Source: Brackiella oedipodis DSM 13743
GTDB lineage: Bacteria; Pseudomonadota; Gammaproteobacteria; Burkholderiales; Burkholderiaceae_B
Assembly (NCBI RefSeq): GCF_000621025.1
Contig: NZ_JHZJ01000011.1
Span: 96,883 to 160,882, forward strand
DNA: 64,000 nucleotides
Direction: 5' to 3'
In this document: positions 19,524 to 29,710 of the stretch, one piece after another
Position numbering within the stretch: the stretch's first letter is position 1
Layout: every line of letters starts with the position of its first letter
The notes under the pieces: generated by a model
What the model was told of the DNA's origin: nothing
Seen by the model: the letters and a program-made list of their open reading frames with translations, nothing else
Databases searched by the model: none
Program-made: the position numbers and the translations under genes

Positions 19524-21425
19524 ATGAGAAATCAATTATTTGTCTTTGTCATTGCCTTGATGGCAATGTTTAGCATCAGTCGTCTTCTTTTGTCCTTATG
19601 GCAAAAACAACGTGTCCAAAAAAGCGGCAATGTAGCGGCCGTATTCGTGGGCGGTTTGCGTATTGACCTCAATATGATGGCCAGTTTTGCGGTGATACCC
19701 GCGGCCCTGATGCCTTGGTTTGAAAACTCCAGTACAGCGATCGAGGTGGCTGGATTTTGGTATAGTGCTTGGTTCTTGGTCAGCGTCTTTATGGAATTGG
19801 CGACTCCTCAATTTATGATGGAGTACGACCTACGACCTAATCGCCTATTTGTCGAGTATTTACAGCATCCCAAAGAAGTCAGCACCATGTTGTGGCGAGG
19901 CTACAAATGGGCCATTGCTTTTAGTTTGCTTGGTATGGCATTGGTGCTTTGGCTTGATTCTTGCCTCTTCTTTGGTTTTAAGGCGCAACCGTTGCACCCT
20001 TGGTGGTTGCGGATAATTGAATCCTTATTGTGGATTGCGTTGGCCGTGGCGTGTATTCGCGGCACCATGAAAAAACGCCCGATTAATCCTTCTACTGTGG
20101 CTTTTTCTAGTGATGGCTTAGTTAATTCACTAGCGCTTAATTCTATTTATAGTTTGTTTTACGCCATTTATGCCATGAAGTACGAGGTGTCTGCCGAGAA
20201 GTTCTATGGGCAGATGGATCGTGATGAGGTCGAGCAACGCTTACGCCAAACGGCGGGTCTAGAAAGTGCCCCCACTTTGCCAGAGTTTGCGCAAAAAACC
20301 TCACTCTATCATTTGCAACGGAGTGCCAAGCCTAAACAAAAACCGTTAAATATTGTCGTCATTGTTGAAGAAAGTCTAGGCGCGCAATACATCGGTAATT
20401 TACAAGGCGGCGCTGCGGAACGCTCCTTGACCCCGAACGTCGACAAACTATACGAGCAGTTTTGGGGCTTTACCAATGCCTATGCGACGGGTACGCGCTC
20501 AGTACGCGGCCTGGAAGCCTTGAGTGCTGGCTTTCCTCCTACGGTAAGTCAATCGGTGTTTAAACTCCCTAAAGCGCAGCAGGGCTTTTTCACTATCGCC
20601 AAAGCCTTAGGTCAACAACAGCATTATCATTCACGCTTTGTGTATGGGGGCGAGGCGCATTTTGACAATATGAAAAGTTTCTTCTTGGGCAATGGTTTTC
20701 AGGAAGTCATTGACGAAACCAATTTCCAAAGCACCGACTTTAAAGGCACTTGGGGTTACAGTGACGAGGATATGTTCAAGGAGCTCGATCGTGTGCTTCT
20801 GCAAGACCATGAGCAGCAACGCCTGGCTTTTACCCTCGCCTTCAGTGTGAGTAATCACTCACCTTGGGAATATCCACAAGGCAAAATCACACCGATTGGA
20901 CAGCCGGCTTCAGTGACGAATACGGTGCAATATGCCGATTATGCGATTGGCCAATTCTTCGAGAAAGCCAAACAGCAGCCGTATTGGGACAACACGGTGT
21001 TTTTGTTGGTGGCTGATCATGACTCACGCGTCTTTGGTGAGGAGCTCATCCCCCTCAAGCATTTTCATATACCTGCTGTCATTTTTGGCAAAGAGATAGC
21101 ACCGCGTCGCGATGATCGCCTGATTAGTCAGATTGATTTGCCTGTCACTTTATTATCACTGGCAGGTGTGGATTTGAAACACCCCATGATTGGTCAAGAT
21201 TTATGCCAGTCCTCACCCAATCGCGCCATTATGCAATATGACAACCGCTATGGTTATTTACAAAACGATCAACTCATGGTCTTAGCCCCCTTTAGCGAGC
21301 CCAAACAGTATCAAGTCCGTAGCCAAACGGAGATGATTCCAACGACCTTAGATTATCAATTTTCTAAGAATGCCTTAGCGCATGCATTGTGGCCTTTTTA
21401 TGTTTATAAAGACAATTCCTACTAA
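19524..21425 (+). CDS. LTA-synthase-family membrane sulfatase-fold phosphoglycerol transferase
   Basis: A 633-residue membrane enzyme of the alkaline phosphatase superfamily. Residues 1-180 hold about five hydrophobic segments, and the soluble C-terminal domain from about residue 275 is the catalytic part. It starts NIVVIVEESLGAQYIG, where the Glu pair binds metal, followed by the nucleophile loop AYATGTRSVRGLEA (T322 or T324), and later VADHDSRVF with metal-binding Asp and His. In Gram-negative bacteria such proteins add phosphoglycerol or phosphoethanolamine groups to glycans or LPS. No strong ribosome site precedes the ATG at 19524; a downstream Met at residue 13 is possible. It is followed after 9 bases by ugd, so the two are probably co-transcribed. 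Substrate unknown. Confidence 0.82.
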   Translation: MRNQLFVFVIALMAMFSISRLLLSLWQKQRVQKSGNVAAVFVGGLRIDLNMMASFAVIPAALMPWFENSSTAIEVAGFWYSAWFLVSVFMELATPQFMMEYDLRPNRLFVEYLQHPKEVSTMLWRGYKWAIAFSLLGMALVLWLDSCLFFGFKAQPLHPWWLRIIESLLWIALAVACIRGTMKKRPINPSTVAFSSDGLVNSLALNSIYSLFYAIYAMKYEVSAEKFYGQMDRDEVEQRLRQTAGLESAPTLPEFAQKTSLYHLQRSAKPKQKPLNIVVIVEESLGAQYIGNLQGGAAERSLTPNVDKLYEQFWGFTNAYATGTRSVRGLEALSAGFPPTVSQSVFKLPKAQQGFFTIAKALGQQQHYHSRFVYGGEAHFDNMKSFFLGNGFQEVIDETNFQSTDFKGTWGYSDEDMFKELDRVLLQDHEQQRLAFTLAFSVSNHSPWEYPQGKITPIGQPASVTNTVQYADYAIGQFFEKAKQQPYWDNTVFLLVADHDSRVFGEELIPLKHFHIPAVIFGKEIAPRRDDRLISQIDLPVTLLSLAGVDLKHPMIGQDLCQSSPNRAIMQYDNRYGYLQNDQLMVLAPFSEPKQYQVRSQTEMIPTTLDYQFSKNALAHALWPFYVYKDNSY

Positions 21426-21434
21426 GAAAACGTT

Positions 21435-22607
21435 ATGAATATCACGATTGTAGGCACGGGTTATGTCGGTTTATCCAATGGTATTTTGCTAGCACAACAG
21501 CATGATGTCATTGCCTTAGATATTAATTCCCGCAAGATTGAGCAACTCAATCAAGGTATGTCACCAATTGAAGATCATGAAATCACTGAGTTTTTGGCGC
21601 ATAAACCCCTCAGGTTTAGGGCCACGCTGGATAAACAAGAGGCCTATACAGCGGCAGATTTTATTCTGATAGCGACACCAACTAACTACGATCCAGATAC
21701 CCATTATTTTAATACCGAGTCCGTAGAGGCTGTATTAGCGGATATAGCCGCTTTGCGCCCTGAGGCGAGCGTGGTCATCAAGTCTACTATTCCCGTGGGC
21801 TTCACAGAAAAAGTCAAACAACGCTGGCCAGCACTTAAACACTTGTTTTTTGCCCCTGAGTTCCTGCGCGAGGGCAAGGCACTCTACGATAATCTATATC
21901 CTAGCCGTATTATTATTGGCGATGATTCTGCTCAAGCTCGGCAATTTGCACAGATGCTCAGAGATTGCTCGTATAAGCCCGAGGTTAATATTCTGTTCAC
22001 CAATAATACAGAGGCAGAGGCCATCAAATTATTTGCCAATACCTATTTGGCCTTACGCGTGGCGTATTTTAACGAGTTGGATACTTTTGCTAAGGTCCAT
22101 CATCTAAATTCGCGCCAAATCATCGAGGGGGTCAGTGCTGACCCGCGCATTGGTGACCATTACAATAATCCAAGCTTTGGCTACGGTGGTTATTGCCTAC
22201 CCAAAGACACTAAACAATTATTGGCTAATTACCAAAATATCCCACAAAACATTATTCAGGCGATTGTGGATGCTAATCACACACGTAAGGACTTTATCGC
22301 GGCGGATATTGCACAGCTTGAACCGAATGTGGTGGGTATTTATCGTCTGATCATGAAGGCTAGCTCTGATAATTTTAGAGACTCTTCAATTCAGGGCGTC
22401 ATGAAACGTTTGATGGCTAAAGGGCTAAAGGTGATTGTGTATGAGCCTAAACTAGAGGCTGATGAATTTCTGGGCTGTAAGGTCTACAAAGATTTACAGC
22501 AGTTTATCGAGCACTCAGATGTGATTGTAGCCAACCGCATGCACCGGGATTTAGCCGCCGTACAAGATAAAGTTTATAGTCGCGATTTGTTTGGTGGTGA
22601 TACCTAA
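21435..22607 (+). CDS. ugd: UDP-glucose 6-dehydrogenase
   Basis: Oxidises UDP-glucose to UDP-glucuronate with two NAD+. The protein has 390 residues, the short E. coli Ugd form (388). The N-terminal Rossmann motif is [11 protein letters not shown]. Later come [28 protein letters not shown] and the catalytic C254 in [14 protein letters not shown]. It starts 9 bases after the LTA-synthase-like gene. UDP-glucuronate would serve capsule, LPS or aminoarabinose synthesis; no dedicated polymer locus is visible in the window, so its end use is open. Confidence 0.95.
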   Translation: MNITIVGTGYVGLSNGILLAQQHDVIALDINSRKIEQLNQGMSPIEDHEITEFLAHKPLRFRATLDKQEAYTAADFILIATPTNYDPDTHYFNTESVEAVLADIAALRPEASVVIKSTIPVGFTEKVKQRWPALKHLFFAPEFLREGKALYDNLYPSRIIIGDDSAQARQFAQMLRDCSYKPEVNILFTNNTEAEAIKLFANTYLALRVAYFNELDTFAKVHHLNSRQIIEGVSADPRIGDHYNNPSFGYGGYCLPKDTKQLLANYQNIPQNIIQAIVDANHTRKDFIAADIAQLEPNVVGIYRLIMKASSDNFRDSSIQGVMKRLMAKGLKVIVYEPKLEADEFLGCKVYKDLQQFIEHSDVIVANRMHRDLAAVQDKVYSRDLFGGDT

Positions 22608-22759
22608 TTGCGCATGCCGCCATGAGTGGCGGTGCGTGGGCGTGCGAGCCCTAAGAAAAAAATTAAAGCCTTGGACAGCGCGGCGCCACGATTGAGCGTA
22701 TTCATTTGCGTCCAGTGTTAAGGCTTGGCTTCGTTAGAGGATGCCAGCGCTAGCGGTGC

Positions 22760-23716
22760 CTATGTGCTCGCGTTCGTGTCTGCGGCGAACATCAGATAAG
22801 GGTTATGACCGCCCCGAGAGTAGCCGGCCTCGCCTAATTTAATATCCAAGGCCAAGGACGCCAAATCATCTGCAATCACCTCGGCAAATTGCTGTTTTTT
22901 AAGGTCAAAGAGCTTGCGATAATGGTGGCACTCATCGCAGCATTCGCCGACCGCCGCTTCTAGCCCGCCTTCAGGTGCCTCATCAATACTCGCTAAGTAC
23001 ATGGATTTACCAGAGCCACAAAACGTGCACTGTGCACGTAAATAATGCTTGGCGCTATTGCAAGTGCCACAATATAAGTAACGCAATCCTTCGTCTTGAC
23101 CGTGATTGATGACGTAAGAGGCCACGGTTTCTGAACCACAACAAGGACAGGTGGTGGCCGCTGCATTCAACGCAAAATGATATTCATTAAACTGCATGGC
23201 TTGTTTACTCAAGACAATCTCGAGTACGGCATGGAGCCAAATGGCTTGCGCTGGATGAGGCAATGGTTGGCCTTGTAAATGCGCCACGCATAACGTTATG
23301 AGTGCCTCAGGGTTAAGTGCCAAAAGAGTCTGCCAGGTTTGTTGGCTGGCTTGTGGGAGGTCAGCTTTAATGGCCTTGTAAAATTTCTTGAACAATTTTG
23401 CGATGACTTTGGACTGCGTTTGCAAAAATTCCGCATCTAAGACTACCGCCTCAGTCTCAGGATGTTGGCGTAATTGCTGCGCTTTAGCGATTAAATCGCT
23501 GGGTTTGAGTGTTGCTAATAGCTTATCTTGAACCTTGGCTATTTGTGCGATGAGTAATAAATAATGACTCCAATCGCTATGATCTTGTTGTGCTAGGGTG
23601 TGTAGGCGCTCGGCACGCTTAGCAAAGACATCCGGTTTAGGGGCAATCCAGCGGGTGATGTGAAAAAACTCTTGGTGTTGGATTTGTTCGGGCGTTTTTA
23701 ATTCACGATGTTTCAT
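22760..23716 (-). CDS. fdhE: Formate dehydrogenase accessory protein FdhE
   Basis: A cytoplasmic factor of 318 residues needed for assembly of Tat-exported formate dehydrogenases. The C-terminal half contains four rubredoxin-like CxxC knuckles (CPCC, CGTC, CTFC, CDEC), which bind iron in E. coli FdhE. It ends the minus-strand formate dehydrogenase block, after fdhD with a 58-base gap. Its presence agrees with the twin-arginine signal of the alpha subunit. Confidence 0.92.
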   Translation of the reverse strand: MKHRELKTPEQIQHQEFFHITRWIAPKPDVFAKRAERLHTLAQQDHSDWSHYLLLIAQIAKVQDKLLATLKPSDLIAKAQQLRQHPETEAVVLDAEFLQTQSKVIAKLFKKFYKAIKADLPQASQQTWQTLLALNPEALITLCVAHLQGQPLPHPAQAIWLHAVLEIVLSKQAMQFNEYHFALNAAATTCPCCGSETVASYVINHGQDEGLRYLYCGTCNSAKHYLRAQCTFCGSGKSMYLASIDEAPEGGLEAAVGECCDECHHYRKLFDLKKQQFAEVIADDLASLALDIKLGEAGYSRGGHNPYLMFAADTNAST

Positions 23717-23774
23717 AGCGGTAGGATAATAAAGTTAAGTGCCGCATCGCGGCCAGACATGAGCGTCGCTAGGC

Positions 23775-24584
23775 TTAATGGCTTAAATACTCGGCGCCAC
23801 AGTAAATCACTTGGCGATGCGGTCGAGCAAAGCCCACTAAACTTAGATTAGCTTTTTCGGCCATATCGATGGCTAAAGAAGTCGGTGCAGAAATCGCCAC
23901 CAAGGTGCCAATCCCCGCTCTGACCGCTTTTAGTACCATTTCATAGCTGGCACGACTAGAGATCAAAACAAAGCCCTGACTAAGCGCTAAGGGCTGCTGA
24001 GCGGCAAAGCCAATCAGTTTGTCGAGAGCATTGTGTCTGCCTACATCCTCAAAACTCGCCACTAAATTGGCCTGACTATCAAAATAAGCCACCCCATGCA
24101 CCGAACCGGTACGCGTCCTTATGGCCAGCGATTGATCAAATTGTGCTAGTGCTTGGGGCAGTTGCCGTAAATCTAGAAGAGTGTCGGTTTGGCGTTGCAA
24201 GCGGGGGACATCTGTGGCGAGTGCTTGCAGGCTTTCAATGCCGCATAAGCCACAACCCGTGCGACCATTCAGGTAGCGGCGTTTTTGCTTGAGGGCCTGA
24301 AAGGCCGCAGAGGCGATTTGCATTTCAATGATCACACCCTCGGTACCGGCGTCTTTGATCTGCAAATCGTAAAGTTGCTGAGCGTGGCTTAAGATGCCTT
24401 CACTTAAACTAAAGCCGAGAGCGAGCTCGGCTAAATCAGAGGGAGTCGCCATCAAAACGACATGCGAAATGCCATTATAGACAAGGGCAATCGGCAACTC
24501 CGTACTGATATCATCGGCTTGGATGTCGAGCGCCCCTGCTTGGTGTACATTAACTGACTTTGTTTTATGAGTCCTTGTGCTCAT
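23775..24584 (-). CDS. fdhD: Sulfur carrier protein FdhD for formate dehydrogenase
   Basis: FdhD moves sulfur from a cysteine desulfurase to the molybdenum cofactor, giving the sulfido ligand that formate dehydrogenases require. From the ATG at 24584 the protein has 269 residues. GRTGCGLCGIESLQ holds the conserved CxxC loop, and SFEDVGRHNALDKLIG and SSRASYEMVLKA are family blocks. The open frame continues upstream to 24764 inside the gamma-subunit gene, but the extra 60 residues are only the antisense-frame shadow of that gene's end. The chosen start overlaps the gamma gene by 20 bases, suggesting coupling. Confidence 0.94.
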   Translation of the reverse strand: MSTRTHKTKSVNVHQAGALDIQADDISTELPIALVYNGISHVVLMATPSDLAELALGFSLSEGILSHAQQLYDLQIKDAGTEGVIIEMQIASAAFQALKQKRRYLNGRTGCGLCGIESLQALATDVPRLQRQTDTLLDLRQLPQALAQFDQSLAIRTRTGSVHGVAYFDSQANLVASFEDVGRHNALDKLIGFAAQQPLALSQGFVLISSRASYEMVLKAVRAGIGTLVAISAPTSLAIDMAEKANLSLVGFARPHRQVIYCGAEYLSH

Positions 24585-25389
24585 TCTGGCTTTGTTTGGT
24601 TTCAAAAAAATCTGGATTCTTTTGCGCAACCTGTGCCATTTTTTCTCGGTACCAACGAGGGTGGTGCGCCTTGGCCCAGCGTTGTGTGACATAGCCTTGC
24701 ACCATAGCACGAATGGAGCCTTTAATCCAAAGGGCCGCATAAATATGCACAAAGATGCTGGCAATCATGATGATAGCAGCGCAAGAGTGCAAGAACAGAG
24801 CAATGCGGATCACAGGAATAGGGAAGTAAGCGGCAAAATAAGCGCGCCAGCTAATCAGACCGGTGAGAATCAATACCGTCATGCAAGTCCCTAAGGTCCA
24901 GAACAGCATTTTTTGACCACCGTTGTAGCGACCTACATCGCCCACGTCTTTACCCGAAATCACATCCTTAATGGATAAGAGCCATTTGACATCTTCTTTT
25001 TCGAGGAAATTATGGGAGAAGTAATGCACAAATTCAATCCCAAAACCAATAAACATGGCCACCCCAAAAAACGGATGCAACATGCGAGCCAGTTCTGGAG
25101 AGCCAAAAATATGAGTAAACCAGAAGAAAGGTGGGTAGAAAAAACCTAAGCCTGAAATGGCCAATAATAGGAATAAACCCGCGACAACCCAGTGAGTGAT
25201 GCGCTCAAAGCGATTATAGCGTTGGATAAAAGGCGCATGTTTAGGCGGTTTTGCTTCGCCATAAATATACTCCTCTGGCGTTGGCTGTAGGTTCTGTTGA
25301 CGTGTGGCTGTCGTAGTATTAGGCGCTTTAGCAGTAGGGCGAACTGCCTGACCAGATGCCGTATTTTGTGTCATATCGGTAGAGCTCAT
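24565..25389 (-). CDS. Formate dehydrogenase gamma subunit, cytochrome b556
   Basis: Membrane di-heme b subunit of 274 residues that passes electrons from the beta subunit to quinone, like E. coli FdnI/FdoI. About 60 residues of Thr/Gln-rich N-terminal extension precede RYNRFERITHWVVAGLFLLLA, which has a heme-ligand histidine in the first transmembrane helix. Further helices contain HPFFGVAMFIGFG, LFWTLGTCMTVLILTG and LFLHSCAAIIMIASIFVHIYAALW, with additional heme histidines. The start overlaps the beta-subunit stop by one base. The charged C-terminus (QSQNEHKDS) overlaps fdhD. Confidence 0.92.
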   Translation of the reverse strand: MSSTDMTQNTASGQAVRPTAKAPNTTTATRQQNLQPTPEEYIYGEAKPPKHAPFIQRYNRFERITHWVVAGLFLLLAISGLGFFYPPFFWFTHIFGSPELARMLHPFFGVAMFIGFGIEFVHYFSHNFLEKEDVKWLLSIKDVISGKDVGDVGRYNGGQKMLFWTLGTCMTVLILTGLISWRAYFAAYFPIPVIRIALFLHSCAAIIMIASIFVHIYAALWIKGSIRAMVQGYVTQRWAKAHHPRWYREKMAQVAQKNPDFFETKQSQNEHKDS

Positions 25390-26306
25390 TAGGCTTCCTC
25401 CTTACCTTCTAATAACTCACCATCTTTGCTGATGACTTCTGGATCATCCTCATCGGCTTCATTAGGACCGACGGTGATGTAGTGTAACCAACTGGCAATA
25501 CCAGCGGCGGCAATACCGATAGTCGCGATTGGTTTCCAGATGCCTTTCCAGAGGCTAACGGTGTGACTGATTTGAGGGTCTTTAGGTAGATTGTGATAAA
25601 GATCAGGGCGATCGGCGTGATGCAATACATACATAACGTGCGTGCCACCTACCCCTTGAGGGTCATATAAACCAGCATTTTCATAACCGCGTTGCTTAAG
25701 ATCAGTAATGCGCTCTTGTGCCACGCGTTTCATATCCTCTTTGGCACCAAATTGGATGGCGCCGGTAGGACAGGTTTTGGCACAGGCCGGTTCTTGACCC
25801 ACAGCAACCCGATCTGAACATAAGGTGCATTTGTAGGCGCGATTGTCTTTTTTGGAGATGCGCGGAATATTGAAAGGGCAACCCGCGACACAGTAGCCAC
25901 AGCCAATACAGTTCTCTTCGTGGAAGTCCACAATACCGTTTTCGTATTGGATAATAGCGCCCGGTGATGGGCAAGCTTTCAGACAACCTGGTTCGGAACA
26001 ATGCATACAGCCGTCTTTACGAATTAACCACTCAAGTTTGCCGAACTCGTCGGTTTCTTGGAAACGCATGACGGTCCAACTTTGATCGGTCAAATCCATA
26101 GGATTATCGTAAACACCATGGCACTCGCCCACTTCATCGCGTAAATCATTCCATTCAGAGCAGGCGACCTGACAGGCTTTGCAGCCAATACAGGTACTGA
26201 CGTCAATCAGTTTAGCGACCTCAACCACGTGATGCCTTGTATTAGGACCAGGCGTCAGGGTAGTGGTTGCGGAACGACGTTTAATATCTAGAGATTGTAA
26301 AGCCAT
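25389..26306 (-). CDS. Formate dehydrogenase beta subunit, four-cluster ferredoxin-like
   Basis: Electron-transfer subunit of 305 residues, like E. coli FdnH/FdoH. Four 4Fe-4S cysteine groups are visible in order: [35 protein letters not shown] and CTLCSDR with CAKTC. A single C-terminal transmembrane helix (about residues 258-278, [17 protein letters not shown]) anchors it to the periplasmic face. It lies 11 bases after the alpha gene and overlaps the gamma gene by one base, so the three subunits form one operon. Confidence 0.95.
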   Translation of the reverse strand: MALQSLDIKRRSATTTLTPGPNTRHHVVEVAKLIDVSTCIGCKACQVACSEWNDLRDEVGECHGVYDNPMDLTDQSWTVMRFQETDEFGKLEWLIRKDGCMHCSEPGCLKACPSPGAIIQYENGIVDFHEENCIGCGYCVAGCPFNIPRISKKDNRAYKCTLCSDRVAVGQEPACAKTCPTGAIQFGAKEDMKRVAQERITDLKQRGYENAGLYDPQGVGGTHVMYVLHHADRPDLYHNLPKDPQISHTVSLWKGIWKPIATIGIAAAGIASWLHYITVGPNEADEDDPEVISKDGELLEGKEEA

Positions 26307-26317
26307 ATTCTGCTCTC

Positions 26318-29300
26318 TTATGCTTTCTCGATGTTACACAAAAACGATTTATACGACGGTGTTTGTGTATTACAGTCACCGACAAAATTCGTTAAGCTAT
26401 TGATTAAGTACTGTTTTTTGTCACCAACATTGACCCAGCCGCCATGTAATGGGATGCCGACTTGGTGTACCGTTTTGCCATTGACTTGTAGTGGCACGAT
26501 ACGTTTGGTGACGACAGCTTTGACAATGACTGAACCACGGTTTGAGAAGACACGAACCCGATCACCTTTTTTGATACCTTTTTCGGCGGCGAGCTCCTCA
26601 CCAATTTCGATAAATTGTTCGGGTTGCGCAATCATCAATAAGCGCACCGATTTGGTCCAGAACTGGAAGTGCTCGGTGAGACGATAGGTCGTCCCCATAT
26701 AAGGGAATTTATCAGCCGTCCCAAAACGATCCTTAATACTGTCAAAGACGCGCACTGCAGGCGTATGTAATACTTTAGGATAGATGAGGTTTTTGCCAAC
26801 CGGCGATTCCATCGGCTCATAAAAGGTCGGTAAGGGGCCGTCTTTCATTTTTTGGGTACAGAACATCCGACCAACGCCTTCTTCATTCATGATGAATGGA
26901 TTCATTGGGCTGCCTGGCGGTTCGTCGGCCTTAAAGTCTGGGATATCGGCGCCCGTCCATTTTTTACCATTCCAATAAATAAGCTGACGTTCTGGATCCC
27001 ATGGCTGACCATCACGATCACAGGAGGCACGGTTATACAAGATGCGTCGATTGTTAGGCCAAGCCCAAGCCCAGTAAGGTGTGGTACCTAGGCCCGTATT
27101 GGTATTGTCGCGGCGGCCCATTTGGTTACCCTCACGGGTCCAACTGCCTGAAAAGATCCAACAGGCACAAGCTGTGCTGCCATCATCTTTGAGTTGTGAG
27201 AAACCATCGAGTTGCTCACCTTTTGGCACGATAATATTGCCCGCCTCATCTTTGAGATCTTGTAAGGCTCGACCATTGAACTCCTGCGCCATTTCTTTCG
27301 GTGATGGATCATGTGGAATGGCATAGTCCCACGCGGTATTGAGAATAGGCTCAGGCACCGTACCGCCTTCTTTGCGATACATTTCACGCAAGCGCAAAAA
27401 GATCTCGGCCATGATGGCCAAATCGGGTTTGGCGTTACCATGTGGAGCCGCGCCATCCCAGTGCCATTGCAGCCAGCGGGCAGAGTTCACAATTGAGCCT
27501 TGCTCTTCAGCAAAGCAAGGGGTAGGTAATTGGAAAACCGTGGTATTGATTTTGCTTGGATCAACATCATGTTGAGGACCGTGATTTTGCCAGAAAGATG
27601 CGGTCTCGGTTTGGAGCGGATCCATGACGACCATCCAATCGAGCTTAGAAAAGGCCTCAACCACGCGATTAGAATCCGGGAACGACGCCATGGCATTAAA
27701 GCCTTGCACTAATAAGCCATGCATTTGACCGAGGTACATCATATTGGTCATTTGCAAGACGTCGTACATTTTGTCCCATTTTGGTAACCAGTCGTAGCCC
27801 CAATCATTGTCTTTGGTGGCATTATCACCGTAAAACCATTTGAGCAGGCTCACCATAAAGGCTGGTGTATGCTGCCAATAATTCATTTGATCTGGACGTT
27901 GCGCCTTAGGTGTTTGATCTTTAAGGAAGGCCTCAAACGTCGGATTGGCGTTTTCGTTGGGTAGGTTCAAATAACCTGGCAGGCTGGTTGATAACAAACC
28001 AACATCAGACAAGCCTTGAATGTTAGAGTGACCACGCAAGGCATTAACGCCTCCGCCAGCCATGCCCATATTACCCAGCAGCAATTGAATAATGGCCATG
28101 GTGCGGATATTTTGTGCACCGTAGACGTGCTGCGTCCAACCTAAGGCATAGAGCACCGTAGCCGTTTTGTTTTTGGCACAGGTGCTGGCCAAGGTCTCAC
28201 AGACAAACAGGAAGTCTTTTTGTGGTGTGCCCGTCACTCTTTCGACCATTTCTGGCGTGTATTTAGCGTAGTGGCGTTTCATGATTTGCCATACGCATTG
28301 CGGATGTTCTAGGGTTGGATCGGTTTCGGCATAATCATCCACTTGGTTATATGTCCAACTGGATTTATCGTAAATATTGGTACCACCCGGTTCCACCACA
28401 CCATTGGCGCCCGTCTTGATATCAGCATCTTTTTGAAAATCAGGGTGCCCAGAGAACAAGCCCTCATTAAAGCCAAATTCATCTTTTAGGATTAAAGGGG
28501 CATTGGTGTAGTTCTTGACATAATCCCACTGCACTTTGCCATGCGTCATCAGGTAGTTGATCACGCCACCTAAGAAACAGATATCGGTACCGATGCGGAT
28601 CGGTAGATAATGATCGGCTACCGACGCTGTGCGGTTAAAGCGTGGATCACAAACGATTAACTTGGCGCCTTTTTTCTTTTTGGCTTCAATGACCCATTTA
28701 AAACCGACAGGGTGAGCTTCGGCGGCGTTACCGCCCATCACCAAGATGATGTCAGCATTTTGGATGTCGACCCAGTTATTGGTCATGGCACCACGGCCAA
28801 AAGTTGAGGCCAGCGCCGCCACGGTTGGGCCGTGACAGACCCGGGCTTGGGAGTCAACCCCCACTAAGCCCAAGGCGCGTGAGAATTTTTGGGTTAGCAT
28901 ACCCGTTTCGTTGGAACTGGCGGAGGCACAGAGCATGCCGACAGTTTCGAGACGGTTAATGGTGGTACCTTCCTCGTTTTTGGCCTTAAAACTGCGATCA
29001 CGCTCATCTTTGATGAGACGCGCAATGCGGTCAAAGGCCTCTTCCCAGGAAATAGGCGTCCATTCACTGCTGCCTGCTTCACGGACCAAGGGCTCATTGA
29101 GGCGGTTATCACTATTGACAAAATCTACTAGGGAGGCACCCTTAGGACAAAGGCTACCACGACTCACAGGATGATCGGGATCCCCTTCGATATGGTAGAT
29201 CTTGGCTTTGGCGTTCTTGGCTCCATCGCCGAGGCTGTAGAGCAGCGTACCACAGCCTACTGAACAGTAAGTACAGTTATTGCGAGTGATGGAAGCCTTC

Positions 29301-29422
29301 AGTAGCTTGTATTGACGCACTTCGGCCCAAGCATTCGAAGGCGCCATACCTAACATGGCTAAACCAGTTGCGCCTGCGCCGGCCGCACTTACCTTAAAGA
29401 ATTGGCGACGGGACATATTCAT
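26318..29422 (-). CDS. Formate dehydrogenase alpha subunit, molybdenum-containing, Cys form
   Basis: Catalytic subunit of 1034 residues, the FdnG/FdoG type that oxidises formate to CO2 at a bis-molybdopterin guanine dinucleotide centre. A twin-arginine signal SRRQFFK at residues 4-10 is followed by a hydrophobic stretch and AWA, so it should be exported by Tat. C50, C53, C57 and C92 bind a 4Fe-4S cluster. In E. coli residue 196 is selenocysteine; here it is an ordinary cysteine, C196 in QARVCHGPT, so no SECIS element is needed. The enzyme then needs only the Moco genes, fdhD and fdhE, all in this window. The ribosome site TAGGA lies 9 bases before the ATG at 29422. Confidence 0.96.
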   Translation of the reverse strand: MNMSRRQFFKVSAAGAGATGLAMLGMAPSNAWAEVRQYKLLKASITRNNCTYCSVGCGTLLYSLGDGAKNAKAKIYHIEGDPDHPVSRGSLCPKGASLVDFVNSDNRLNEPLVREAGSSEWTPISWEEAFDRIARLIKDERDRSFKAKNEEGTTINRLETVGMLCASASSNETGMLTQKFSRALGLVGVDSQARVCHGPTVAALASTFGRGAMTNNWVDIQNADIILVMGGNAAEAHPVGFKWVIEAKKKKGAKLIVCDPRFNRTASVADHYLPIRIGTDICFLGGVINYLMTHGKVQWDYVKNYTNAPLILKDEFGFNEGLFSGHPDFQKDADIKTGANGVVEPGGTNIYDKSSWTYNQVDDYAETDPTLEHPQCVWQIMKRHYAKYTPEMVERVTGTPQKDFLFVCETLASTCAKNKTATVLYALGWTQHVYGAQNIRTMAIIQLLLGNMGMAGGGVNALRGHSNIQGLSDVGLLSTSLPGYLNLPNENANPTFEAFLKDQTPKAQRPDQMNYWQHTPAFMVSLLKWFYGDNATKDNDWGYDWLPKWDKMYDVLQMTNMMYLGQMHGLLVQGFNAMASFPDSNRVVEAFSKLDWMVVMDPLQTETASFWQNHGPQHDVDPSKINTTVFQLPTPCFAEEQGSIVNSARWLQWHWDGAAPHGNAKPDLAIMAEIFLRLREMYRKEGGTVPEPILNTAWDYAIPHDPSPKEMAQEFNGRALQDLKDEAGNIIVPKGEQLDGFSQLKDDGSTACACWIFSGSWTREGNQMGRRDNTNTGLGTTPYWAWAWPNNRRILYNRASCDRDGQPWDPERQLIYWNGKKWTGADIPDFKADEPPGSPMNPFIMNEEGVGRMFCTQKMKDGPLPTFYEPMESPVGKNLIYPKVLHTPAVRVFDSIKDRFGTADKFPYMGTTYRLTEHFQFWTKSVRLLMIAQPEQFIEIGEELAAEKGIKKGDRVRVFSNRGSVIVKAVVTKRIVPLQVNGKTVHQVGIPLHGGWVNVGDKKQYLINSLTNFVGDCNTQTPSYKSFLCNIEKA

Positions 29423-29460
29423 GAGCGAATTCCTAATAATAAGATATGGAAAATTATAAT

Positions 29461-29477
29461 TACTGATCCTATCAGTA
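29461..29477. promoter_or_regulatory. 17-bp dyad over the probable formate dehydrogenase -10 region
   Basis: TACTGAT at 29461-29467 and ATCAGTA at 29471-29477 are perfect inverted repeats with a 3-base spacer, 39 bases upstream of the alpha-subunit start. On the minus strand TATACT, a good -10 candidate, overlaps the dyad by four bases, so a protein bound here would block transcription start. Confidence 0.5.
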
Positions 29478-29523
29478 TAACAAATACCACACTGGTAACA
29501 GGGTGAAGTAAATCAAAAAAAGC

Positions 29524-29585
29524 TATTGTTAACAATAAGTTAGTCGCTTTTAATGGGAATGATTATTACTTATTGTAGGACAATA
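29524..29585. promoter_or_regulatory. Two TATTGT/ACAATA dyads upstream of the formate dehydrogenase operon
   Basis: TATTGTTAACAATA at 29524-29537 is a perfect 14-bp palindrome. TATTGT at 29571-29576 and ACAATA at 29580-29585 repeat the same half-sites with a 3-base spacer. The centres are about 47 bases apart. They look like paired binding sites for one regulator, not identified. Confidence 0.45.
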
Positions 29586-29710
29586 GCGATATTTGCAGTG
29601 CTAAGCATCTGCAATCATAGCCTTGGAATATAACCGACAGTATGAAAGTGAGCAGAAGGGATGGAGATACCTGCAATTGTAGAGATTTATCGGGCTAGGA
29701 AGCTAAGCAG

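Noticed and set aside
22617..22632. CCGCC/GGCGG hairpin after ugd
   Set aside because: Only five pairs with no T-run, so it is not a convincing terminator.
26318..29422. Possible selenocysteine codon in the formate dehydrogenase alpha gene
   Set aside because: The frame is uninterrupted and the active-site codon is TGC-type cysteine, so no recoding is needed.
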